Assembly (NCBI GenBank): GCA_900551335.1
Contig: URVO01000009.1
Span: 1 to 17,675, forward strand
DNA from: an uncultured Phascolarctobacterium sp.
Lineage (GTDB): Bacteria; Bacillota; Negativicutes; Acidaminococcales; Acidaminococcaceae
DNA: 17,675 bases
Direction of reading: 5' to 3'
The translations under genes and the position numbers were made by a program. This document shows positions 1 to 5,508 of this stretch, piece after piece. Under the pieces are notes generated by a model that saw nothing but the letters and a program-made list of their open reading frames with translations, was not told the DNA's origin and ran no database searches. Each line of letters begins with the position of its first letter. The first letter of the stretch is position 1.

Positions 1-95
1 CTCCAAAAAACTGCTTAATTTATGCTTGCAGCCAGCGTTTTTCCCACTTATTTCTGTTTTTCTCTAAAATATTCTTTGAACAATTACGATAAAAT

Positions 96-124
96 ATGAC
101 AATGCTCTCCGAAAATGCTATAAT
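96..124 (+). promoter_or_regulatory. Sigma-70-type promoter of the PBP1A gene
   Basis: The -35 box ATGACA (96-101, five of six consensus bases) is separated by 17 bp from a perfect TATAAT (119-124), which is preceded by an extended TGc at 116-118. Transcription would begin near 131, giving a leader of about 60 nt. The ribosome-binding site GAGGT lies at 181-185, 5 nt before the ATG at 191. Confidence 0.75.
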
Positions 125-136
125 AGAGTGACGCGT

Positions 137-157
137 AAATTCATCAGCGATGAATTT
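137..157. repeat. Perfect 9-bp inverted repeat in the PBP1A leader
   Basis: AAATTCATC (137-145) and GATGAATTT (149-157) are exact reverse complements around a 3-nt AGC centre. The repeat begins about 6 nt after the predicted transcription start. In RNA it would be a 5'-terminal stem-loop; in DNA it could be an operator just downstream of the promoter. There is no T-tract after it, so it is not a terminator. Confidence 0.7.
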
Positions 158-190
158 CTCAAAATCAATTTAATGAAGAAGAGGTAGAAA

Positions 191-2263
191 ATGTTTAAAG
201 TACTAAAATTTCTAGTCATCAGTGTTGTTTGCCTCATCATTATGGGAGCATCAGTGCTGTATGGCTTCTCAAGTCTGTTTGCACCTCCTAATATGGATGA
301 AACGCTGATTCCGGACGCTGCTTCTCAATTTTATGATATTAATGGTAATACCATTTATACGACTCTTTCAGAGGAACGTCGTATTCCTGTTTCCATTGAT
401 AAGATTCCCAAGCATACGCAGCGTGCATTTATTGCTATAGAAGATAACCGCTTCTATGAGCATGGCGGCATCGACTATCGTGGTACAGCGCGTGCCCTTG
501 TCTCCACCTTAAGTGGCAGCGAGGTCCAGGGCGGCAGTACGATTACCCAACAGCTCGCCAAAAATGCCTTTCTTACTCAGGAGCGCTCTATTGTCCGCAA
601 GATTAAGGAAGCCTTTATTGCTAAAGAGCTGGAGCACAAATACACGAAGGATGAAATCCTCACCATGTATTTGAACCGTATTTATTTCGGTCAGGGTGCT
701 TACGGCATCGAAAGTGCTTCCCAATATTACTTTGGCAAGCATGTGCAGGATTTGACTATTGCTGAATCTGCAACGCTGGCAGCAATTCCCAAAAGCCCGA
801 ATTATTTCAACCCCTTTGAAAACCCCAAGGAAAGCAAAAAACGCCAAGAGCTGGTTATTGACCAGATGGTGAAATATGGCTTCATTTCTGCGGAAGACGG
901 CGCTAAAGCCAAAGCAGAAAAAATCGCTTATAACACCTCGCATAAGCAGAAATATGATCCGCGTTCCTATTTCTTTGATATGATCACCCAAAAGGTTATT
1001 GAAGAGGTTGGTGCAGATGCCCTCTATAAGGGCGGCCTGAAAATCTACACCACGCTTGACCCTGATATGCAGAAGGCTGCAGAAAACGCTATGCGTCACC
1101 TTCCCTCCTATTATAAGGATGAGAACGGCCTGACTCAGCCGCAGCTGGCACTGGCTGCTATTGATCCTAAAACCGGCTATGTCAAGGCTATGCTTGGCGG
1201 CCGCGGACTGGACAAGTTCAACCGCGCAACGCTCGCTGTACGTCAGCCTGGCTCTGCCTTCAAGCCATTCGTTTATCTGACCGCTATGCAAAACGGCTTC
1301 TCTCCGGCCAGCGTTATCGAGGATAAGGAAGAGGAATTCTCTCCCGGCTGGAAGCCGCAGAACTCCGACCGTGCATGGCATGGCAAGGTCAGCCTGCGTA
1401 CTGCTCTCGTCCGCTCGATGAACGTGCCGACCGTCAAGCTCGCACGTGAGGTTGGCGTAAGCAAGATTATCGACAACGCTGAAAAAATGGGTATCTCTAC
1501 GCTCGTAGATTCCGGTGCCTACAGCGATGCTAACCTAGCAATGTCCCTTGGCGGTCTGAGCAAGGGCGTCAATCCCTTAGAAATGGCCGCAGCCTATGGC
1601 GTACTCGCCAGCAACGGCATTTATCACAAGCCTGTAGCTCTGCTGAAAATCGTAGACCGTGAGGGCAAGGTGCTTTACGAAGCGAAAACTGAATCCAAGC
1701 GCGTTGTTGATGCAGAGTCTGCTTATCTGACCACCAACATGCTGCAGGATGTTCTCATCAGCGGTACTGCTGGCGGCATGGGCATTGGTCGTCCGGCAGC
1801 AGGCAAAACCGGTACCACCGACACCTATATTGATGCCTGGTTCGTTGGCTATACGCCTGACCTGTGCACCGCAGTCTGGGTTGGCGATGATAACAACAAG
1901 TCTATGAACCGTATGTATGGCAGCGGCGCTCCGCTTTCCATCTGGCATGACTTCATGATTAATGCGCTGGCCTCTACTCCGCGCAGCAGCTTTACCAATC
2001 CTGGCGTAGCAGTGCCTGCTGAACCAGAAATCAAGCAGGACGAGGACGACAAGGATAAGGATAAAGATAAGGACAAAGACAAGGACGGCAAGGATAAAGA
2101 CCAAAAGGCCGCAACTGACAACAAGCAAAATGCTTCTGTCGACCAGCAGCCTGCAGTCAGCAACCAGCCTCAGACTACGAAAAAACGTAGCAGCATGAAG
2201 GACCGCGTCAATGAAATCATGGGCAAACCGGTTGTCAGCAACCAGCCCACCCCGCGTAACTAA
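191..2263 (+). CDS. Bifunctional class A penicillin-binding protein, PBP1A type
   Basis: 690 aa. It polymerises lipid II into glycan strands and cross-links the stem peptides outside the membrane. A single N-terminal membrane segment (about 5-27) anchors it. The GT51 transglycosylase domain (about 60-230) shows the EDNRFYEHGG motif with catalytic Glu84, the QGGSTITQQLAKN motif (113-125) and Glu140 in the RKIKEA motif. The transpeptidase domain (about 320-600) has all three penicillin-binding motifs: S355-x-x-K358, S409-M-N411 and K539-T-G541. The tail after residue 610 is low-complexity, first a Lys-Asp repeat (617-638) and then a Gln/Asn/Pro-rich segment. This tail is probably disordered and is not needed for the assigned activity. 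The gene is monocistronic, with its own promoter and terminator. Other PBP paralogues are usual, so no gene symbol is given. Confidence 0.95.
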   Translation: MFKVLKFLVISVVCLIIMGASVLYGFSSLFAPPNMDETLIPDAASQFYDINGNTIYTTLSEERRIPVSIDKIPKHTQRAFIAIEDNRFYEHGGIDYRGTARALVSTLSGSEVQGGSTITQQLAKNAFLTQERSIVRKIKEAFIAKELEHKYTKDEILTMYLNRIYFGQGAYGIESASQYYFGKHVQDLTIAESATLAAIPKSPNYFNPFENPKESKKRQELVIDQMVKYGFISAEDGAKAKAEKIAYNTSHKQKYDPRSYFFDMITQKVIEEVGADALYKGGLKIYTTLDPDMQKAAENAMRHLPSYYKDENGLTQPQLALAAIDPKTGYVKAMLGGRGLDKFNRATLAVRQPGSAFKPFVYLTAMQNGFSPASVIEDKEEEFSPGWKPQNSDRAWHGKVSLRTALVRSMNVPTVKLAREVGVSKIIDNAEKMGISTLVDSGAYSDANLAMSLGGLSKGVNPLEMAAAYGVLASNGIYHKPVALLKIVDREGKVLYEAKTESKRVVDAESAYLTTNMLQDVLISGTAGGMGIGRPAAGKTGTTDTYIDAWFVGYTPDLCTAVWVGDDNNKSMNRMYGSGAPLSIWHDFMINALASTPRSSFTNPGVAVPAEPEIKQDEDDKDKDKDKDKDKDGKDKDQKAATDNKQNASVDQQPAVSNQPQTTKKRSSMKDRVNEIMGKPVVSNQPTPRN
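2051..2101 (+). repeat. 6-bp AARGAY tandem repeat within the PBP gene
   Basis: Six consecutive AARGAY hexamers (2051-2086), a GGC interruption (2087-2089) and two more hexamers (2090-2101) encode alternating Lys-Asp. Copies differ only at third codon positions (AAG/AAA, GAT/GAC). Units are a multiple of three, so gain or loss of copies would change tail length without breaking the frame. Confidence 0.8.
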
Positions 2264-2275
2264 ATAATGCTTTTG

Positions 2276-2310
2276 ACAGAGCTGTCGCCTAGCGATGGCT
2301 CTGTTTTTTT
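2276..2310 (+). terminator. Intrinsic terminator after the PBP gene
   Basis: ACAGAGCTGTCGC (2276-2288) pairs with GCGATGGCTCTGT (2292-2304) in a 13-bp stem, including two G-U pairs, with a CTA loop. Seven T residues (2304-2310) follow directly. It lies 12 nt after the stop codon. Confidence 0.9.
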
Positions 2311-2339
2311 GTATTTCAGCTGTTTATCCGTGTATACAG

Positions 2340-2368
2340 TATGCAAAGCTCTCGTTTTATGTTATAAT
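2340..2368 (+). promoter_or_regulatory. Probable promoter of the carboxyltransferase gene
   Basis: A perfect TATAAT (2363-2368) with an extended TGt (2360-2362) precedes the gene. At 17-bp spacing the -35 position (2340-2345, TATGCA) matches only three of six consensus bases, so recognition probably depends on the extended -10. The predicted leader is about 45 nt. Confidence 0.55.
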
Positions 2369-2419
2369 AAATAAAAGTTACTTTGATATTGACTTTATAT
2401 GCTTATAAAGGAGAATGAC

Positions 2420-3790
2420 ATGGATAAACACAATGTAAAGATAGTAGAAACTGTTCTGCGCGACGGTCATCAGTCTCTTGCTGCGACCAGAATGCGCATT
2501 AGCGATATGCTGCCCGCACTTGAAAGACTTGATAACGCTGGTTATTATGCTCTTGAAGCCTGGGGCGGCGCCACCTTTGACTCCTGCCTGCGCTTCTTGA
2601 ATGAAGACCCGTGGGAGCGCCTGCGCACACTCAAAAAGCATCTGCGCAAAACTCCTATTCAAATGCTGCTGCGCGGCCAGAATATCCTCGGCTATAATCA
2701 TTACGCTGACGACGTAGTCCGCGAATTTGTCAACCGCTCTGTAGCGAACGGCGTTTCCATCATCCGTATCTTTGACGCGCTCAACGATACGCGCAACCTG
2801 GAATGCGCTATGCGTGCTGCCAAAGAAGCAGGCGCACATGTGCAAGGCTGCATCGTCTACACCATCAGCCCCTATCATCAGGATAAGGACTTCGTCAAGC
2901 TGGGCAAGGAGCTGGCAGAGATGGGCGCTGATTCTATCTGCATTAAGGATATGGCCGGTCTGCTGCGTCCCTACGCTGCTGAAAGCCTGATTCGTAGCCT
3001 CAAGGCAGAGCTCGACCTGCCTATCAACCTGCATACGCATTTCACCAGCGGCATGGGCGATATGACCTACCTCAAGGCTATCGAGGCTGGTGCAGATATT
3101 GTCGATACCGCGCTCTCCCCCTTCGCTGAATCCACCAGCCAGCCCTGCACAGAAGCGCTTGTTGCTTCGCTGGAGGGCACTCCCTATGACACCGGTCTCA
3201 AGCTCACGGAGCTTAACGACCTGGCTGACTACTTCAAGGACGTGCGTAAAAATCTTATTCAGGACTTCAATCTGAACCCCAATATTCCTATTGATCCCAA
3301 GGTGCTCACCTTCCAGATTCCTGGCGGCATGCTCTCCAACCTGCTCAACCAGATGAAGGAGATGGGCGTAGCTGATAAATATCCGCAGCTGCTTGAGGAA
3401 ATGCCGCGCGTCCGCGCCGAGCTCGGCTATCCGCCGCTCGTAACCCCGACCAGCCAGATTGTCGGCTCGATGTCCGTTTTAAACGTTGCGCTTGGCCGCT
3501 ATAAAATGATTCCCCGCGAGGTGAAGGACCTCATTCTTGGCAAATATGGCCGCACTCCGGGACCGATTGACGAGCAGGTAAAACAGCTGGCCATCGGCTC
3601 TGCACCGCAGATTGACCACCGTCCTGCTGATGACATTCCGCCGCAAATGAAAAAGCTGCGTGAAAAGCTGGCCGAGGAAGGCTTCCCGAACGCTCCTGTC
3701 GAGGACGTTTTAAGCTATGCCTCCTTCCCTGAGGTGACGCTCAACTTCCTGCGCCACAGCAACATCAGCTTCAAATTCCGCGATTTATAA
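2420..3790 (+). CDS. Biotin-dependent carboxyltransferase subunit (oxaloacetate decarboxylase alpha / pyruvate carboxylase B family), no biotin domain
   Basis: 456 aa from the ATG at 2420, which has AAAGGAG (2407-2413) 6 nt upstream. An upstream in-frame ATG at 2399 lacks a ribosome-binding site. The family moves carboxyl groups between a biotinyl carrier protein and pyruvate/oxaloacetate. The TIM-barrel carboxyltransferase domain (about 5-270) has the metal and substrate signature: RDGHQS with Asp15, the IKDM lysine Lys176 (carboxylated in relatives), His205 and His207 in LHTHF. The C-terminal conserved carboxylase domain runs from about 280 to 450 (YGRTPGPID is visible). OadA and full pyruvate carboxylase chains end in a biotin-lipoyl domain with an MKM motif. 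This protein stops before one, so the carrier must be a separate protein, not encoded in the window. Whether it serves sodium-pumping oxaloacetate decarboxylase, transcarboxylase or two-subunit pyruvate carboxylase cannot be decided from the sequence. Confidence 0.85.
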   Translation: MDKHNVKIVETVLRDGHQSLAATRMRISDMLPALERLDNAGYYALEAWGGATFDSCLRFLNEDPWERLRTLKKHLRKTPIQMLLRGQNILGYNHYADDVVREFVNRSVANGVSIIRIFDALNDTRNLECAMRAAKEAGAHVQGCIVYTISPYHQDKDFVKLGKELAEMGADSICIKDMAGLLRPYAAESLIRSLKAELDLPINLHTHFTSGMGDMTYLKAIEAGADIVDTALSPFAESTSQPCTEALVASLEGTPYDTGLKLTELNDLADYFKDVRKNLIQDFNLNPNIPIDPKVLTFQIPGGMLSNLLNQMKEMGVADKYPQLLEEMPRVRAELGYPPLVTPTSQIVGSMSVLNVALGRYKMIPREVKDLILGKYGRTPGPIDEQVKQLAIGSAPQIDHRPADDIPPQMKKLREKLAEEGFPNAPVEDVLSYASFPEVTLNFLRHSNISFKFRDL

Positions 3791-3805
3791 ACAGCATAAA
3801 GAAAG

Positions 3806-3842
3806 CCCCGATTTCTACATCTTGTAAAAATCGGGGTTATTT
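3806..3842. terminator. Bidirectional intrinsic terminator between convergent genes
   Basis: CCCCGATTT (3806-3814) pairs with AAATCGGGG (3828-3836). An inner TACA/TGTA helix (3816-3819 with 3823-3826) extends the hairpin. On the + strand TTATTTTT follows; on the - strand the stem is followed by CTTTCTTT. It sits between the carboxyltransferase stop (3790) and the CNNM gene stop (3843), so one hairpin can serve both. Confidence 0.85.
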
Positions 3843-5195
3843 TTATTGCACGTCGTCTAAGCTTTCCTCATGCAGCTCTTCCTGTATTTTTTTCGCATCA
3901 TGCAAAAGACGTATGCCTACACGCACAATGCGCATCTTGGCAATCTCCTCAACAGTGAACACTGCCGCCTCTGTCTGCAGCTTCTGCCCTATCTTCGGCG
4001 GATAGTCCAGCTGCGCATACAGCCAGCCGCCGATCGTGTCGCAGTTTTCGGTATCCAACTCCAGCTCAAAGAAGTCATTGACGTCCTCCAGCAGCATCTT
4101 GCCGTCTACAGAATAGGTCTTGTCGCCCTTTTCCTCAACCTCAGGACGCTCCTCGTCGAACTCATCCTGGATTTCACCAACGATTTCCTCCAGAATATCC
4201 TCGACAGTCACCATGCCTGCCGTACCGCCATACTCGTCAACGAGCACAGCCAGCTGACTGCGATGCTTTTGCAGCATTCTCAGCAGTCTGCTGATAGGCA
4301 AGGATTCCGGCACCAGCAGCACATCACGCGCCAGGCTACGCAAATCGGGATGCTCGCCGGCGTTTAAGCTGCGCAGCAAATCCTTGATATGCAAAAAGCC
4401 GATGATATGGTCCTTATCCTCGTCGCAGATAGGATAACGCGTCATGCGCTCCTCCAGCGCCGTCTTGATATTATCCTCCCAGGAATCCTCCAGGTACAGA
4501 CAGATCATATCCGTACGCGGCACCATAATGTCGCTGGCACGGCGATCCGAAAAATCAAAAACGTTGTCCAGATAAGTCAGCTCAGTTTTATCAATATAGC
4601 CATGCTTATGGCTTTCCTCCATCAGGATACGGATTTCGTCCTCGTTGTGCGCCTCCTCAGCTTCGCTCGCAGCATCAACGCCCATACGGCGCAGTGTCCA
4701 GTTAGCCACATGGTTCAAAAACCATACCGCGGGATACATAATGCGGTCGAAGAAAATCAAAGGCCCGGAAACAAACAGCACAATCTGCTCTGTCTTTTGA
4801 ATCGACAAAGACTTCGGCACCAGCTCGCCCAAAACAATATGCAGCGCAGTGATAACCGAAAAGCCCATAACAAAAGCAATCGTATGCTCAACATTCTCCG
4901 ACAGGCTCAGCAGTGAAAACAGCGGATGAATCAGCTTCGCCACCGTCGGCTCACCAATCCAGCCAAGGCCCAGAGAAGCCAGCGTAATGCCAAGCTGCGT
5001 CACCGAAAGATAAGCATCAAGATGCTCCGTAACGCGCTTAGCACTTTCTGCCCGCGTATTGCCTTCCTTAATCAGCGTATCAAGACGCGAAGGACGCACC
5101 TTGACGATAGAAAACTCCGAGGCCACGAAAAAACCATTCAGCGCCACCAAAAATAAAATCGCTATAACATTAAACAAACATATGAGATAGTCCAA
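3843..5195 (-). CDS. CNNM/CorC (HlyC) family membrane protein with CBS pair
   Basis: 450 aa. Relatives are membrane proteins linked to magnesium/cobalt homeostasis; the old label hemolysin C is misleading. The N-terminal CNNM (DUF21) domain (about 1-195) has several hydrophobic segments, the family start NGFFVASEFSIVKVR (20-34) and LGELVPKSL (122-130). A CBS pair follows (about 210-340), with MVPRTDM at 224-230 and DEYGGTAGMVTVEDILEEI in the second repeat. A C-terminal CorC/HlyC-associated domain (about 350-435) contains the usual VDG and GG(W) segment. The length is normal for the family. The start is TTG, chosen because the protein then begins MDYLICLFNV just before the first membrane helix. 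No ATG or GTG is available in frame before the upstream stop. No good ribosome-binding site lies directly before it; see the leader feature. It is monocistronic and converges on the carboxyltransferase gene. Ion specificity is unknown. Confidence 0.9.
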   Translation of the reverse strand: MDYLICLFNVIAILFLVALNGFFVASEFSIVKVRPSRLDTLIKEGNTRAESAKRVTEHLDAYLSVTQLGITLASLGLGWIGEPTVAKLIHPLFSLLSLSENVEHTIAFVMGFSVITALHIVLGELVPKSLSIQKTEQIVLFVSGPLIFFDRIMYPAVWFLNHVANWTLRRMGVDAASEAEEAHNEDEIRILMEESHKHGYIDKTELTYLDNVFDFSDRRASDIMVPRTDMICLYLEDSWEDNIKTALEERMTRYPICDEDKDHIIGFLHIKDLLRSLNAGEHPDLRSLARDVLLVPESLPISRLLRMLQKHRSQLAVLVDEYGGTAGMVTVEDILEEIVGEIQDEFDEERPEVEEKGDKTYSVDGKMLLEDVNDFFELELDTENCDTIGGWLYAQLDYPPKIGQKLQTEAAVFTVEEIAKMRIVRVGIRLLHDAKKIQEELHEESLDDVQ

Positions 5196-5240
5196 ACAAA
5201 TCTGCTTTTCTGCTCCAGCAGAAAAAACAGCTTCACCTCC
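5196..5240 (-). promoter_or_regulatory. Hairpin-bridged ribosome-binding site of the CNNM gene
   Basis: On the - strand a near-perfect Shine-Dalgarno sequence GGAGGTGA (5240-5233) lies 37 nt before the TTG start. Between them TTTTCTGC (5225-5218) pairs exactly with GCAGAAAA (5213-5206) around a TGGA loop. The helix extends through a U-G pair (5226/5205), a one-base bulge and CTG/CAG (5230-5228 with 5204-5202). When folded, only AG plus ATTTGT separate the Shine-Dalgarno sequence from TTG, about 8 nt, which is normal spacing. The pairing is read directly; its role in initiation is inferred. Confidence 0.5.
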
Positions 5241-5260
5241 ATAAAAAATATATTACCAGT

Positions 5261-5288
5261 ATTGTACCATAGAAAGAGAATATTGCAA
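5261..5288 (-). promoter_or_regulatory. Probable promoter of the CNNM gene
   Basis: Read on the - strand, TTGCAA (5288-5283, four of six consensus bases) is followed after 16 bp by TACAAT (5266-5261, five of six), with TG one base upstream of the -10. Transcription would start near 5254 and leave a leader of about 58 nt that includes the hairpin and Shine-Dalgarno sequence. Confidence 0.6.
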
Positions 5289-5300
5289 AATAAATTTTTC

Positions 5301-5314
5301 GTAAACTTGTTTAC
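5301..5314. repeat. 14-bp palindrome upstream of the CNNM promoter
   Basis: GTAAAC (5301-5306) and GTTTAC (5309-5314) are exact reverse complements around TT. The palindrome lies 12 bp upstream of the predicted -35 box, a position suited to a dimeric regulator. I do not recognise the binding protein. Confidence 0.5.
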
Positions 5315-5342
5315 AGATACAAAAAAGCCGCCGTATAGCCTC

Positions 5343-5473
5343 CCCTCTTTCGCTTGCGTGCCCAAGGGCACGCATCGAAATCTCACTTTTGCTCAATACT
5401 ATTGTCCAAATAGTACCGCGAAATCGCTCTCCCTACAAGGGAGAGATGCCGAGCACAAGCGAGGCAGAGAGGG
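5343..5473. repeat. Hairpin-rich intergenic element, possible dispersed repeat
   Basis: The stretch contains two perfect hairpins: TGCGTGCCC/GGGCACGCA (5355-5363 with 5366-5374, AA centre) and CTCTCCCT/AGGGAGAG (5427-5434 with 5438-5445, ACA loop). Its ends form an imperfect inverted repeat: CCCTCT plus CGCTTG (5343-5348, 5351-5356) against CAAGCG plus AGAGGG (5456-5461, 5468-5473). No convincing gene or T-tract is present. The design resembles the non-coding GC-rich intergenic repeats seen in many gut Firmicutes, or a very short MITE-like element. A second copy is not visible in this window, so dispersal is an inference. Confidence 0.45.
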
Positions 5474-5508
5474 TAATCGCAATACGACAGCCTAAATTTT
5501 AACTATAT

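Noticed and set aside
509..1381. 290-codon open frame opposite the PBP gene
   Set aside because: It is antisense to the conserved transglycosylase and transpeptidase coding region and shows no family motifs.
2399..2419. Upstream in-frame ATG of the carboxyltransferase gene
   Set aside because: It has no Shine-Dalgarno sequence, whereas the ATG at 2420 has AAAGGAG at ideal distance; the added residues would include the ribosome-binding site itself.
5262..5495. Small + strand open frame across the CNNM-ileS gap
   Set aside because: It runs through the CNNM promoter, palindrome and hairpin element, has no ribosome-binding site and no protein-like composition.
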